NCBI RefSeq assembly: GCF_004342025.1
Contig: NZ_SLWN01000002.1
Location: 496,001-560,000, forward strand
Length of the DNA stretch: 64,000 nt
Direction: 5' to 3'
Source of the DNA: Kribbella steppae
Lineage (GTDB): Bacteria; Actinomycetota; Actinomycetes; Propionibacteriales; Kribbellaceae
A program made the position numbers and the translations under genes. Positions 17,531 to 26,356 of the stretch are shown here, in pieces (the stretch's first letter is position 1; each line of letters opens with the position of its first letter). Below the pieces are notes generated by a model, which saw only the letters and a program-made list of their open reading frames with translations, was not told the DNA's origin and did not search any database.

Positions 17531-18124
17531 TCAGGCCTTGCGATAGGTGAGTACGGCGACGCCGCTCTGGTAGACCTGGTGATCGGTCAATTCCAGGCGT
17601 CGTACGGCGAAATCGGCCCCATCGAACAGTTTGATGCCGGCGCCGATCACCACCGGGTTGACCTTGATGACCAGGCGGTCGATCTCGGGCCAGAGGGTTT
17701 CGGCCAGCCCACCGCCGCCGCACAGCCAGATGCCGAGACCGTCCTCCTGCTTGAGTTCGCGGACCTTCGCGACCGGGTCGGTGGAGACGAACTCGACCGT
17801 GGGATCGGTGCTTTCGGTCAGCGTCCGGGAGAAGACGTAGTTGCGCAGGCGCGGGTAGCTGTTCGTGCTGCCGAGCGCCTTACCCAGCTCCCAGGACTTC
17901 CGACCCATCAGGACAGTGTCGAAGACCGTGTTGGGCGCGTCGAGACCGAGCAGTTCGCGTACGGCGCCCGGCAGCGTCTCGGGGTACGCCGAGATCAGCG
18001 GCGCCGAGTGATCGCCCTGGGACAGGAAGAACCCGCCCGGACTGACGTCGGTGGGGTCGCCGCCGCTCGGGTCCGCGATGTAGCCGTCGAGCGTGGCCGC
18101 GATGAAGTAGGTCAGTTCTCGCAT
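17531..18124 (-). CDS. dihydrofolate reductase/RibD C-terminal family protein
   Basis: 197 residues. MRELTYFIAATLDGYIADPSG and DTVLMGRKSWELG match the RibD_C/DHFR-like fold common in actinomycetes, and GIWLCGGGGLAETLWPEIDRLVIKVNPVVIG is the NADPH-binding half. It is not a housekeeping FolA. It is divergent from a TetR gene, with a long palindrome between the starts, so it is a likely target of that regulator. Confidence 0.88.
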   Translation of the reverse strand: MRELTYFIAATLDGYIADPSGGDPTDVSPGGFFLSQGDHSAPLISAYPETLPGAVRELLGLDAPNTVFDTVLMGRKSWELGKALGSTNSYPRLRNYVFSRTLTESTDPTVEFVSTDPVAKVRELKQEDGLGIWLCGGGGLAETLWPEIDRLVIKVNPVVIGAGIKLFDGADFAVRRLELTDHQVYQSGVAVLTYRKA

Positions 18125-18135
18125 GGTCGCCTCTC

Positions 18136-18179
18136 TTGATCAAACCACTTTGATCAAAGTACTCTGATCAAAGTGGTTT
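18136..18179. promoter_or_regulatory. 15-bp perfect inverted repeat, TetR operator
   Basis: AAACCACTTTGATCA (18142-18156) and TGATCAAAGTGGTTT (18165-18179) are perfect inverted copies with an 8-bp spacer. The shorter palindrome core TGATCA occurs three times (near 18137, 18152 and 18166). It sits between the divergent DHFR-like and TetR genes. Confidence 0.75.
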
Positions 18180-18195
18180 CGACAAGGAGAACACC

Positions 18196-18744
18196 ATGAG
18201 AACCAATCCGGAGCGGCGGACAGCGCTGGTCGACGCGGCGATCGAAGTACTCGCAGCCGACGGCGCGCGCGGGTTGACCTTCCGATCGGTCGACGTCGCA
18301 GCGGGTGTGCCGAACGGGACGACGTCGAACTACTTCGCCAACCGCGACGACCTCCTACTGCAGGCCGGAATGCGGATCCACGACCGGTTGGGCGCTGATC
18401 CGGCGCACCTCGATCAGCCGCCGTCCACCGAGTTCCTGACCTCGTTGCTCCACCTGCTGCAGGAACGGCTGTCGAAGGATCGGGTCGGCTATCTGGCGCT
18501 CCTCGAGCTTCGGCTCGAGGCCACCCGACGGCCTGCGCTCCAAGAGGCCCTCGCCCAGCGGGTGCGGGAGAACCTGGACGAGAACATCCGGCTGCACCAG
18601 GAGCACGGCCTGCCCGGCGATCCACTGCTGCTCTACCTAACCGTCGGCGGGTTCATGCTCGAAGAGCTCACTCTGCCCGGCGTACTCCCCGATGGACTGC
18701 TCGAGAAGGTGATCCGGCAACTGGTGGGATCCACGCCCGGGTGA
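18196..18744 (+). CDS. TetR-family regulator
   Basis: 182 residues from ATG 18196 with AAGGAGA. The N-terminal helix-turn-helix is RRTALVDAAIEVLAADGARGLTFRSVDVAAGVPNGTTSNYFANRDDLL (8-55). The ligand domain is helical with no recognised class. The palindrome 17-54 bp upstream and the divergent DHFR-like gene suggest it represses itself and that neighbour. Confidence 0.92.
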   Translation: MRTNPERRTALVDAAIEVLAADGARGLTFRSVDVAAGVPNGTTSNYFANRDDLLLQAGMRIHDRLGADPAHLDQPPSTEFLTSLLHLLQERLSKDRVGYLALLELRLEATRRPALQEALAQRVRENLDENIRLHQEHGLPGDPLLLYLTVGGFMLEELTLPGVLPDGLLEKVIRQLVGSTPG

Positions 18745-18789
18745 GGTGGCGTGCGGGGGTTTGTCGGCGCGGGGTCGTAGGGTCTGGGC

Positions 18790-20010
18790 GTGGCATTGGA
18801 GACCTCGCCGGATGCGCCTGCAGCCGTTCGCACGATCGCGAACGGTATTGCCAGCTGGATCAACCAGCTCGGCGCTGTCTGGGTCGAGGGACAGCTGACC
18901 GACGTGTCGATCGGCCGCGGGACGACCACGGTCTTCGGCACGTTGCGGGACACCGACGCGGATATCTCGTTGCGGTTCACCTGCAACCGCCGGGTGTTCG
19001 AGGCGGTCGATCCGCCGGTCACCGACGGTTCGCGCGTGGTGGTGAACGCGAAACCCAACTTCTTCGCCCGTCGCGGCACGCTCGCGCTCGCGGTCAACGA
19101 GATCCGGCACGTCGGCATCGGTGAGCTCCTCGCCCGGATCGAGCGGCTGAAACAACTCCTTGCGGCTGAAGGTTTGTTCGCGTCGTACCGGAAGAAGTCT
19201 TTGCCGTTCCTGCCGCACACGATCGGGTTGATCTGCGGGCGGGACTCGGCGGCGGAGCGCGACGTACTGGAGAACGCGAAGCGCCGGTGGCCTGCGGTGG
19301 CGTTCCGGGTGGAGTACGCGTCGGTGCAGGGGCCGGCGGCGGCCGGTGAGGTGATGACCGCGCTGCGGAAGCTGGATGCGGACGAGTCGGTCGAGGTGAT
19401 CGTGATCGCGCGCGGCGGCGGGTCGCTGGAGGATCTGCTGCCGTTCTCGGACGAAGGGCTGATCCGGGCAGTGTCTCAGGCGGGTACGCCGGTGGTGAGC
19501 GCGATCGGGCACGAACCGGACTCCCCCTTGCTCGACCTGGTCGCGGATCTGCGCGCGTCGACGCCGACGGATGCGGCGAAGCGGATCGTGCCGGATGTGC
19601 GCGAGGAGCTGGACGGCGTACGGCTGCTGCGGGAGCGCGGTGTGCGAGCGATCACCGGCTGGCTGGAGCGGGAGATGCATGCGCTGGCGGCGATTCGCAG
19701 CCGGCCGTCGCTGGCGGCGCCGGTGACGGATCTGCAGCGGCGATCCGACGAGATCGGAGCTTTGGTCGAGCGGAGCCGGCGAACGCTGACACACCGGCTG
19801 GATCGGGCGAGTGACGACATCACCCACCGGTTGGCGAGCGTACGGGCGTTGTCCCCGAAGGCGACGCTGGAGCGCGGGTACTCCGTGCTGCAGTTGGCCG
19901 ACGGGACCGCCGTACGGGAAGTGGCGCAGGTGGCGGCCGGCGATCTGCTGCAGGCGCGAGTCAGTGACGGCCGATTCGCGGTCGAAGTCAAGTCCGAGGA
20001 GGACACGTGA
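18790..20010 (+). CDS. xseA: exodeoxyribonuclease VII large subunit
   Basis: 406 residues from GTG 18790. The N-terminal OB fold ([24 protein letters not shown] ...) is followed by the catalytic core with [47 protein letters not shown] and [28 protein letters not shown] coiled coil (about 270-355) and a C-terminal segment [11 protein letters not shown] complete it. With XseB it degrades single-stranded DNA in both directions. The stop overlaps the xseB start by 4 nt. Confidence 0.96.
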   Translation: MALETSPDAPAAVRTIANGIASWINQLGAVWVEGQLTDVSIGRGTTTVFGTLRDTDADISLRFTCNRRVFEAVDPPVTDGSRVVVNAKPNFFARRGTLALAVNEIRHVGIGELLARIERLKQLLAAEGLFASYRKKSLPFLPHTIGLICGRDSAAERDVLENAKRRWPAVAFRVEYASVQGPAAAGEVMTALRKLDADESVEVIVIARGGGSLEDLLPFSDEGLIRAVSQAGTPVVSAIGHEPDSPLLDLVADLRASTPTDAAKRIVPDVREELDGVRLLRERGVRAITGWLEREMHALAAIRSRPSLAAPVTDLQRRSDEIGALVERSRRTLTHRLDRASDDITHRLASVRALSPKATLERGYSVLQLADGTAVREVAQVAAGDLLQARVSDGRFAVEVKSEEDT

Positions 20011-20222
20011 GCGGCGACCGTCCGGAGATTTCCTACGAGCAGGCCCGGGAGGAACTGGTCGAGGTGGTGCGCAAACTCGAAGCCGGCGGCACCTCCCTCG
20101 AAGAGTCGCTCGCCCTGTGGGAGCGCGGCGAAGAACTCGCCGCCACCTGCCAACGCTGGCTCGACGGCGCCCGCGAACGCCTGGCCAAAGCCCAAGCCGC
20201 CCACGAGGAAAAGCCCAACTGA
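20007..20222 (+). CDS. xseB: exodeoxyribonuclease VII small subunit
   Basis: 71 residues from a GTG that overlaps the xseA stop. [47 protein letters not shown] is the complete two-helix XseB signature. It should bind in several copies along the XseA coiled coil. Confidence 0.96.
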   Translation: MSGDRPEISYEQAREELVEVVRKLEAGGTSLEESLALWERGEELAATCQRWLDGARERLAKAQAAHEEKPN

Positions 20223-20423
20223 GCAACACGATCCGAGCGACCTGGCGCTGCTCCGCGCGCTGCGGCTTCACCGAGATCGCCGCGCGAACCTGCTTCTCGC
20301 TGACCAATCTACGGAGATCAGGCTGACCCTTCGGGCGGACTAGGGTGCGGGCTTTGCTCGGCACTGCTACGGCGGAGAAGCTGACCGGGAACGCCACCGA
20401 CATCGTGACGATCAAAGGCAGGT

Positions 20424-21071
20424 TCAAGCCCCCTCGCCGCCGCTGACCGCGCCCAGCAGGATTGTCGCCACGGTGCGGAGGCCGGATTTCATCCGGCTGA
20501 GGTCGAAGCCCTCGTCCCGAAGGGCGTTGTGCAGGTCGGCGGCGAGCGGAGCAAGTACGACGTGGGCCATGTAGTCGGCGTCGAGAGCCGGGCGGGCCTC
20601 TTCGATCAGGAGGGCCAGGTGTCGGTGCCAGAGACGGTAGGAGCCGATCCGGTAGCGGGCGCCGTCTGAGGCGTTCTCGCTGTCCATGAACAGCTCGACA
20701 TGGCGGTCGAGGAGGTCGAGGTAGGCGTCCAGGAACGCCGTCACCCGGTCGACCGCGGGAGCGCCAGGCCCTAGCGGCGGTGGGCCGGTGAGGATCTTGG
20801 CCTGGAGTTCCTGCTCCCGCTCGTCGAGGAGCGCCACCGCCAGGCCGGCCCGGTCGCCGAAGCGGCGGAACACCGTACCCTTGCCGACACCCGCCGCCGC
20901 GGCGATCGCGTCCAGCGACACGTTCTTCACGCCGTGCTCGGTGAACAGGCGGTCGGCCGCCTCCAGCACCCTCAGCCGGTTCCTCCGCGCGTCGGCTCGT
21001 TCCGGGCGCGACTGACCCACGACCGGGAGACCCTGTTGTGAAGCGGACTGTGGTCCGGTACTGTCGTTCAT
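20424..21071 (-). CDS. TetR-family regulator of the flavodoxin/SMR unit
   Basis: 215 residues. After a 25-residue lead, the helix-turn-helix is RRNRLRVLEAADRLFTEHGVKNVSLDAIAAAAGVGKGTVFRRFGDRAGL. The C-terminal domain is helical. It is divergent from the flavodoxin-like gene and two CGGACT palindromes lie at its start, one inside its first codons. This suggests autorepression and control of the quinone-reductase/SMR pair. Confidence 0.92.
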   Translation of the reverse strand: MNDSTGPQSASQQGLPVVGQSRPERADARRNRLRVLEAADRLFTEHGVKNVSLDAIAAAAGVGKGTVFRRFGDRAGLAVALLDEREQELQAKILTGPPPLGPGAPAVDRVTAFLDAYLDLLDRHVELFMDSENASDGARYRIGSYRLWHRHLALLIEEARPALDADYMAHVVLAPLAADLHNALRDEGFDLSRMKSGLRTVATILLGAVSGGEGA

Positions 21072-21089
21072 AAGACGGACTGTAGTCCG
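21044..21089. promoter_or_regulatory. two TetR operator palindromes
   Basis: CGGACTGTGGTCCG (21044-21057) and CGGACTGTAGTCCG (21076-21089) lie 32 bp apart. The second has perfect 6-bp arms; the first has one mismatch and lies inside the first codons of the TetR gene. They flank the divergent starts. Confidence 0.7.
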
Positions 21090-21109
21090 CTAAAGACCCT
21101 GGAGGAAGT

Positions 21110-21709
21110 ATGAGCAACACCCCCGCCCGGATCGCGATCGCTTTCCACTCCGGGTACGGCCACACAGCTCGCCAAGCAGAGGCAGTCGCAGCCGGCGCAG
21201 CCAGCGTGCCGGGAGCCGTCGCCGACCTGGTCCCGCTCGACGAGCTCACCGAGGACGTCTGGAGCCGGCTCGCCGCCGCGGACGCGATCGTCTTCGGCGC
21301 CCCGACGTACATGGGCAGCCCGAGTTGGGTGTTCAAGAAGTTCGCCGAGGAGAGCGTGCGCGCCTGGGCCGACAACCTGGCCTGGCGGGACAAGATCGCC
21401 GCCGGGTTCACCAACTCGAAGGCGATGTCCGGCGACAAGCTGAACAGCCTGGTCGACCTCGCCGTGTTCGCCGCCCAGCACGGGATGATCTGGGTCGGCC
21501 TGGACATCTACCCCGGCTGGGCCGAGAGCACCGCGAGCATCGAGGACCTCAACCGGCTCGGCAGCTGGCTCGGCGCGATGGCGCAGTCCGACGCCGACCT
21601 GTCGGCCGAGAAGGCGCCGCCGGCGACAGACCTGCGCACGGCGGAGGCCCTCGGCGTCCGGGTCGCGACCGTCACGCTGCGGCAGCTGAGGGGAGCACTG
21701 GCGGCCTGA
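21110..21709 (+). CDS. flavodoxin/WrbA-like NAD(P)H:quinone oxidoreductase
   Basis: 199 residues from ATG 21110 with GGAGGAAG. RIAIAFHSGYGHTARQAEAVAAGA is the FMN phosphate loop of flavodoxin folds, and APTYMGSPSWVFKKFAE is the second FMN loop. DKIAAGFTNSKAMSGDKLNSLVDL is typical of WrbA/NADPH-dependent FMN reductases. It probably reduces quinones by two electrons to avoid radicals. It is coupled to an SMR exporter and controlled by the divergent TetR gene. Confidence 0.88.
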   Translation: MSNTPARIAIAFHSGYGHTARQAEAVAAGAASVPGAVADLVPLDELTEDVWSRLAAADAIVFGAPTYMGSPSWVFKKFAEESVRAWADNLAWRDKIAAGFTNSKAMSGDKLNSLVDLAVFAAQHGMIWVGLDIYPGWAESTASIEDLNRLGSWLGAMAQSDADLSAEKAPPATDLRTAEALGVRVATVTLRQLRGALAA

Positions 21710-22029
21710 TGGCGTGGTTGGTACTGCTCGCGGCGGCCGCGTTCGAGATCGCGTTCGCGCTCAGCCTCAAACCGAGCGAAGGATTCAGCCGGCTCTGGCC
21801 GACCGTCGGCGTACTGGTCTTCGGCGTCATCTCCGTCGTCCTGCTGGCGAAGACCTTGGATCGCCTTCCGGTCGGTACGGCGTACGCGGTCTGGACCGGC
21901 CTGGGGTCGATCGGCGTCGTGACGCTGGGCGTCCTGCTGTTCGACGAGCCGCTCACGCCGGCCCGCCTGGCCTGCATCGCGCTGATCGTCACCGGCGTGG
22001 TCGGGCTACGGCTGGTGGGCGCGGATTAG
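21709..22029 (+). CDS. small multidrug resistance (SMR) family transporter
   Basis: 106 residues with four membrane helices; ATG 21709 overlaps the previous stop (TGATG). The membrane-embedded carboxylate of the family is in AAAFEIAFALSLK (Glu13), and the third-helix signature is GTAYAVWTGLGSIGVV. SMR proteins exchange protons for cationic drugs or guanidinium as dual-topology dimers. Only one SMR gene is present, fitting a homodimer of the EmrE/SugE type. Confidence 0.92.
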   Translation: MAWLVLLAAAAFEIAFALSLKPSEGFSRLWPTVGVLVFGVISVVLLAKTLDRLPVGTAYAVWTGLGSIGVVTLGVLLFDEPLTPARLACIALIVTGVVGLRLVGAD

Positions 22030-22121
22030 CGGTCCGCCAGGCCATCACAAATGGCCGCCTGGCCCCGTGCCACGCGTGGTGCCGCTCCGTGGCGCGCATT
22101 GTGATGGCCTCGCGGTCCGCC
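22029..22121. other. nested inverted repeat bounded by direct repeats
   Basis: AGGCCATCACAA (22039-22050) and TTGTGATGGCCT (22099-22110) are perfect inverted copies. Between them is the palindrome CCACGCGTGG. The outer edges carry GCGGTCCGCC twice (22029-22038 and 22112-22121) in direct orientation. It lies between convergent genes and may be a bidirectional terminator or a small mobile remnant. Confidence 0.5.
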
Positions 22122-22126
22122 CCTTG

Positions 22127-22807
22127 TCAGGGTGTTGCGCGGTGGCGGCGGTGTGGGCCGCGGGTCGGCAGTGGCGTGGGGTGCGTGTCGTCGAAAGCGC
22201 CGGGCGTGAACGCGCGCAGGGCCGGGTCGTAGCCGGCGACGAGCCGGCGGTAGTCGTCCCAGGTCTCGACCTGGAGCGGAACGTTGCCTATGGCATCAAC
22301 CTGGGTGACCGGGTGGTGGCCGAGCTCGATCAGCTCCCAGAGCTCGGCGTCGCTGCGGAGCTGCCGCAGCTCGCCGAACAGCTCCCGGCCGAACCAGCAC
22401 GGGTGCCCGCGACCGTTGTCGTACCGGCTCACTCCGATCGGGGTGGCCGGTCCGCCGACCTCGGCGACCAGCGACCACACCGTGGCCGATGTCACGCCCG
22501 GCTGGTCGCCGAGCATCACCACGATTCCGTCGGTACGGCGGTCGACCACGTCCAGCGCGGGCACGATCGACGAGCTGCCGGTGTCAGCGTGCGGTGACTC
22601 GACCACCCGCACCCCGTCGAGGTCGATCCGGTCGCGGATCTGCTCCGACGCGGTACCCAGCGTCACGATCAACTGGTCGAAGCCACACTGACGGGCGGTG
22701 TCGAGGGCCGCACCGAGCAGGGTGTCGCCGTGGTAGGACAGCAATTGCCGCGGTACGCCGAGGTGCGGCGAACCTGCCGCGGCGAGCAACAGCCCCGTGA
22801 CAAACAT
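22127..22807 (-). CDS. MobA/MocA-like nucleotidyltransferase
   Basis: 226 residues. LLLAAAGSPHLGVPRQLLSYHGDTLL matches the N-terminal nucleotide-binding loop of the MobA/MocA family, though the usual GxGxRxG run is degenerate. GIVVMLGDQPGVTSATV carries the metal-binding Asp, and GHPCWFGRELFGEL is the CoxI/MocA-type region. Family members add CMP or GMP to molybdopterin. No molybdenum enzyme is nearby, so the substrate is open. The C-terminal 20 residues are Pro/His/Arg-rich and unconserved. Confidence 0.8.
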   Translation of the reverse strand: MFVTGLLLAAAGSPHLGVPRQLLSYHGDTLLGAALDTARQCGFDQLIVTLGTASEQIRDRIDLDGVRVVESPHADTGSSSIVPALDVVDRRTDGIVVMLGDQPGVTSATVWSLVAEVGGPATPIGVSRYDNGRGHPCWFGRELFGELRQLRSDAELWELIELGHHPVTQVDAIGNVPLQVETWDDYRRLVAGYDPALRAFTPGAFDDTHPTPLPTRGPHRRHRATP

Positions 22808-22952
22808 GCTCGGGTCAACCCCCGACCTGGGTTGCAGAAATCAAAGCAGAGCTCCCTCTGATTTCCCCGAGCACAGAACAAGCCGAAGAATCGATGGAAC
22901 CCCGCTGCTGCCCCAGGTGTCAACGTTCGTCCGGAACGTGGTCAGGAATTGA

Positions 22953-23618
22953 TCAGCGCAGCACCGAAGCAAACGCTTCAAGGGCCGGGTAGCCGGCATT
23001 CCCGACCACGATCGTGGTGACACCGGAACCGACCAGCACCAACGCGTTCTCGTTCTTGCGGTCGAGCAGCACCTTGCGCTGCCAGGTGACACCCTCGACG
23101 CTCGACGTACCGTCGTCGGTGGTCTTGCCGAGTTCCTCGGACTGGAATTTCGGACCGGTCACGTTGGACTGTTCCAGGCCGACGTACTTCTTCTCGTTCG
23201 TGACAATGCCCAGGTGCCAGGTGATCGGGCTCTGTTCGGGAGTGCGGAATTCCACGCTGGTGGCGGACCAGCCGGCCGGCATCGGGGCCGGGCCGCGGAC
23301 CCAGGGGGCGACCTTCTTCGCGTCCTCCAGCTGCGCGGTGTAATCGATCGCGGTGATCTTCTCCGCCTTCGGCCGCCAGGTGACGATCATCAGGAACGCC
23401 ACCACGACGAAACAGGCCAGCAGCGCCCAGACCATGTTGGTCAGCGTGCGGGCCTTGGCCCGGTCCTTGCGGTTCTGTTCCCGGTAAGCGATCGCCTCGG
23501 CCCGCGCCCGGGCCTTCTCCCGCGCCGCGGCCGCCGCGCGCGGATCCTGCGCCGCCTGCGGGTCCTCCGTCGCCGCGGGTGCGCCGTCGCCGGATGGGCC
23601 CTGACCTGTCGAACTCAT
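22953..23618 (-). CDS. DUF4245 membrane-anchored protein
   Basis: 221 residues. The N-terminus is charged and Ala-rich (to about 57), one membrane helix follows ([20 protein letters not shown]) and then the extracytoplasmic DUF4245 domain ([64 protein letters not shown]). Its function is unknown. Head-to-head placement with glpX is conserved in actinobacteria, for example Rv1100-glpX of M. tuberculosis. Confidence 0.9.
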   Translation of the reverse strand: MSSTGQGPSGDGAPAATEDPQAAQDPRAAAAAREKARARAEAIAYREQNRKDRAKARTLTNMVWALLACFVVVAFLMIVTWRPKAEKITAIDYTAQLEDAKKVAPWVRGPAPMPAGWSATSVEFRTPEQSPITWHLGIVTNEKKYVGLEQSNVTGPKFQSEELGKTTDDGTSSVEGVTWQRKVLLDRKNENALVLVGSGVTTIVVGNAGYPALEAFASVLR

Positions 23619-23678
23619 ACGACGAGTGTCGCATCTCGCCTGAACGGGCTCCGAAGGAGTTGGCTACGATCCGGTGCC

Positions 23679-23762
23679 ATGAGCGAGCGCAGCGAGCGAA
23701 CACGAAGCAGAGCCGACTTATCGCTCATGCTGGAGCCGAGCGCCAGCGAGGTGGAAGCATGA
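23679..23762 (+). CDS. 27-residue upstream ORF overlapping glpX
   Basis: ATG 23679 opens a frame beginning [14 protein letters not shown] and ending at TGA 23760-23762, which overlaps the glpX ATG at 23759 (ATGA). Its first bases, ATGAGCGAGCGCAGCGAG, resemble a motif I recall recurring near starts in actinomycete genomes; not checked here. Translation through it would open the hairpin that covers the glpX start. Whether it makes a stable peptide is unknown. Confidence 0.5.
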   Translation: MSERSERTRSRADLSLMLEPSASEVEA

Positions 23763-23767
23763 GCGAT
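23720..23767 (+). promoter_or_regulatory. hairpin enclosing the glpX start codon
   Basis: ATCGCTCATGCT (23720-23731) and AGCATGAGCGAT (23756-23767) are perfect 12-bp inverted copies with a 24-nt loop. The right arm holds the glpX ATG (23759) and the loop holds the GAGG ribosome-binding region. Translational control is inferred. Confidence 0.55.
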
Positions 23768-24793
23768 CCGACGACGCCACCTGCCCACCTCGAGGTCGAG
23801 GCGGACGCGCCCGACCGGAACCTCGCCCTGGAACTGGTCCGGGTCACCGAGGCCGCGGCGATGGCGGCGGGCCGCTGGGTCGGTCGCGGCGACAAGAACG
23901 GCGCGGACGGCGCGGCCGTGAACGCGATGCGCACCCTGATCGGCACCGTCGGGATGAACGGCACGGTGGTGATCGGCGAGGGCGAGAAGGACAACGCCCC
24001 GATGCTGTACAACGGCGAGCAGGTCGGCTCCGGCGACGGCCCGGAGTGTGACGTCGCGGTCGACCCGGTCGACGGTACGACGCTGGTCGCGAAGGGGATG
24101 AACAACGGCATCGCCGTGATGGCGGTGTCGGCGCGGAACTCGATGTACGACCCGTCCGCGGTCTTCTACATGGAGAAGCTGGTGGTCGGCCCGGAGGCGG
24201 CCGACGTGGTCGACATCCGGCTCCCGGTCGCGGAGAACATCCGCCGGGTGGCGAAGGCGAAGGGCTCCACGGTCGACGACGTCACCGTCGTACTGCTGGA
24301 CCGCCCGCGGCACGAGGACCTGGCCACCCAGATCCGGGCCACCGGCGCGCGGATCAAGTTCATCAGTGACGGTGACGTGGCCGGTGCGGTCGAGGCGGCC
24401 CGGCCGGATACCGGTCTGGACATGCTGCTCGGCATCGGCGGTACGCCGGAAGGCATCATCGCGGCCTGTGCGATGAAGTGCGTGGGCGGACTGATCCAGG
24501 GCCGGCTCTGGCCGAAGGACGACGAGGAGCGGCAGAAGGCGATCGACGCCGGCCACGACCTGGACCGGGTGCTGACCACCGACGATCTGGTCTCCGGGGA
24601 CGACTGCTTCTTCGTCGCCACCGGGATCACCGAGGGCGAGCTGCTGCGCGGCGTCCGGTACGGCCGGTCCACCGCGCGTACCCACTCGCTGGTGATGCGG
24701 TCGCGCAGCGGCACGATCCGCAGCATCGAGAGCGTGCACCAACTGGAGAAACTCCGCGCCTACTCCGCCATCGACTTCGAGCACGCCAGATGA
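23759..24793 (+). CDS. glpX: class II fructose-1,6-bisphosphatase
   Basis: 344 residues. Lithium-sensitive phosphatase motifs are intact: [14 protein letters not shown] and [17 protein letters not shown], with the metal-binding acidic residues. [22 protein letters not shown] and the C-terminal [24 protein letters not shown] are typical of GlpX. It hydrolyses fructose-1,6-bisphosphate in gluconeogenesis and is the usual single FBPase of actinobacteria. The frame is open far upstream, but ATG 23759 fits family length. Confidence 0.96.
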   Translation: MSDPTTPPAHLEVEADAPDRNLALELVRVTEAAAMAAGRWVGRGDKNGADGAAVNAMRTLIGTVGMNGTVVIGEGEKDNAPMLYNGEQVGSGDGPECDVAVDPVDGTTLVAKGMNNGIAVMAVSARNSMYDPSAVFYMEKLVVGPEAADVVDIRLPVAENIRRVAKAKGSTVDDVTVVLLDRPRHEDLATQIRATGARIKFISDGDVAGAVEAARPDTGLDMLLGIGGTPEGIIAACAMKCVGGLIQGRLWPKDDEERQKAIDAGHDLDRVLTTDDLVSGDDCFFVATGITEGELLRGVRYGRSTARTHSLVMRSRSGTIRSIESVHQLEKLRAYSAIDFEHAR

Positions 24794-24795
24794 CA

Positions 24796-24906
24796 GTGCT
24801 CTTGGCCGGGCCTCCGGCGCCGGCAGGGTCACGGGGCTTTGACTCCCGGCCTTCCCTCGTCGCTCCAGTCGCGGTGCTTTTGGCCACGCCTCCGGCGCGG
24901 CGGGTC
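24796..24906 (+). repeat. imperfect 35-bp direct repeat, period 78
   Basis: Copies start at 24796 (GTGCTCTTGGCCGGGCCTCC) and 24874 (GTGCTTTTGGCCACGCCTCC). Each then contains the self-complementary run CCTCCGGCGC. Lies between glpX and the PfkB gene and may terminate glpX. Confidence 0.5.
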
Positions 24907-24938
24907 CTTCCACTCCTCAGTCCAGGCCGGGAGGTCCC

Positions 24939-25886
24939 GTGACCGCGCCCGTCCTCGTTGTTGGGGAGGCTCTCGTGGACATTGTCGGTGCCGCGGGAAA
25001 GACCACCAGGAACGGCAACGGCAAGACCAAGGCGACGCCTGGCGGCTCGCCGGCCAATGTCGCTGTCGGGCTGGCGCGTCTCGGCGTACCGACCCAGCTC
25101 GTCACCCGCTTCGGCACCGATCCGTACGGCGACCAGCTCGGCGCTCACCTGTTCGGGAACGGCGTCCAGCTCGCGCCCGGCTCGGTGGAGCCCGGTTTCA
25201 GGACCAGTACGGCGACCGCGACGCTCGATGCGGCCGGGGTGGCGTCGTACCAGTTCGACATCACCTGGGAGCCGCCGGCGCTCTCGCTGTCGCGGGGTTG
25301 CCCGGCGATCCACACCGGGTCGATCGCGACTGTGCTCGAGCCGGGCGCGGAGGCGATCCACGCCTTCCTGAAGTCGATGGCGGAGCAGCCGGTGACGGTG
25401 ACGCTCGATCCGAACGCGCGGCCGACGATCACACCGGACCCGGTGTCGACGTGGGCCGCCGTACGTGAGCTGGCCGCGCTGTCCGACCTGGTGAAGCTGA
25501 GCGACGAGGACTGCGAGTTCCTGCGGCCCGGACAGTCGGCCGACGAGATCGCGGCGGAGCTGCTGAGCGTCGATCGGACCCGGTGCGTGGTGATCACGCG
25601 CGGCGGGGACGGCGCGATCGGGATCAGCGCGGACGCGCGCGTCGAGGTGACGGCGCCCGCGATCACGGTGATCGACACCGTCGGCGCCGGCGATTCGTTC
25701 ATGTCGGCGTTGATCGCGGGCCTGCACACGCGCGGTCTGCTCGGTGCGACGCGGCTGGAAGGACTGACGGCGTCGGACCTGCGTGATGTGGTGGACTACG
25801 CGGTGAAGGCTGCCGCGATCACGTGCACGCGGCACGGGGCCGACCCGCCGTCGGCTGCTGAGCATGTTGCGACCTGGGGTGCTTGA
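24939..25886 (+). CDS. PfkB-family sugar kinase, fructokinase-like
   Basis: 315 residues from GTG 24939. PGGSPANVAVGLARLG (about 35-50) is the N-terminal PfkB signature, and VIDTVGAGDSF (about 244-254) is the C-terminal one with the catalytic Asp and anion hole. VITRGGDGAI precedes it. Closest in pattern to bacterial fructokinases; the sugar cannot be fixed from sequence. The next gene starts on the stop codon, so they are co-transcribed. Confidence 0.9.
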   Translation: MTAPVLVVGEALVDIVGAAGKTTRNGNGKTKATPGGSPANVAVGLARLGVPTQLVTRFGTDPYGDQLGAHLFGNGVQLAPGSVEPGFRTSTATATLDAAGVASYQFDITWEPPALSLSRGCPAIHTGSIATVLEPGAEAIHAFLKSMAEQPVTVTLDPNARPTITPDPVSTWAAVRELAALSDLVKLSDEDCEFLRPGQSADEIAAELLSVDRTRCVVITRGGDGAIGISADARVEVTAPAITVIDTVGAGDSFMSALIAGLHTRGLLGATRLEGLTASDLRDVVDYAVKAAAITCTRHGADPPSAAEHVATWGA

Positions 25887-26356
25887 TGTCAGCTGATACG
25901 TGGTCCTCGGAGCTCGAGAGCAAGGGCAGCGTCGTCTTCCCGCCGCGGCGGGGGCGGCTGGCGGTCCGGCTGGCCGGGTTCGCACTGCTGATGGTGATGT
26001 CGGCGTGGACGAATCTCGACCATCTGCGCAACGACGACATCTCCGGGACGCTCGGCGTACTGCGGCTGACCGCATTGGCCGCCTTCGTCTACGGCACCGG
26101 CCTGACGCTGTGGCAACTGATCACCAATCGGCCGGTCGTCAAGGTCGACGCCGACGGCATCACGCGCGGCCGCAGTCTGCGCTGGTCCGGCATCACCAGC
26201 ATCGACGACCCGGCCGGTCTGCCCGGCATCCGGACCGTGCAGATTCGCCCCGCTGATCGGCGGGCCCGGCCGTTGACCATCCCGCAGGACAACGTCGGTG
26301 ACCTGGACGCCCTAACGCCTTGGCTGCGCTCACTCCACGACCGGCATCGCGCCTAG
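25886..26356 (+). CDS. two-helix membrane protein, PH-like, copy 1
   Basis: 156 residues; ATG 25886 overlaps the kinase stop. Two hydrophobic segments (about 30-46 and 56-74) precede a domain beginning RPVVKVDADGITRGRSLRWSGITSI, typical of small bacterial PH-like proteins. It is a paralogue of the protein at 28804: both share WxxEL, VVFPxR, LWQLITNRPV and GRSLRW-like positions and a C-terminal NVxDLxAL-WL. Function unknown. Its last 4 bp overlap the convergent FadR-type gene. Confidence 0.75.
   Translation: MSADTWSSELESKGSVVFPPRRGRLAVRLAGFALLMVMSAWTNLDHLRNDDISGTLGVLRLTALAAFVYGTGLTLWQLITNRPVVKVDADGITRGRSLRWSGITSIDDPAGLPGIRTVQIRPADRRARPLTIPQDNVGDLDALTPWLRSLHDRHRA

Noticed and set aside
20224-20326. 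Short frame after xseB with two Cys pairs (WRCSARCGF ... TCFSL)
   Set aside because: No usable start codon or ribosome binding site, and too short to assess. It could be a remnant of a zinc-ribbon gene but cannot be supported.
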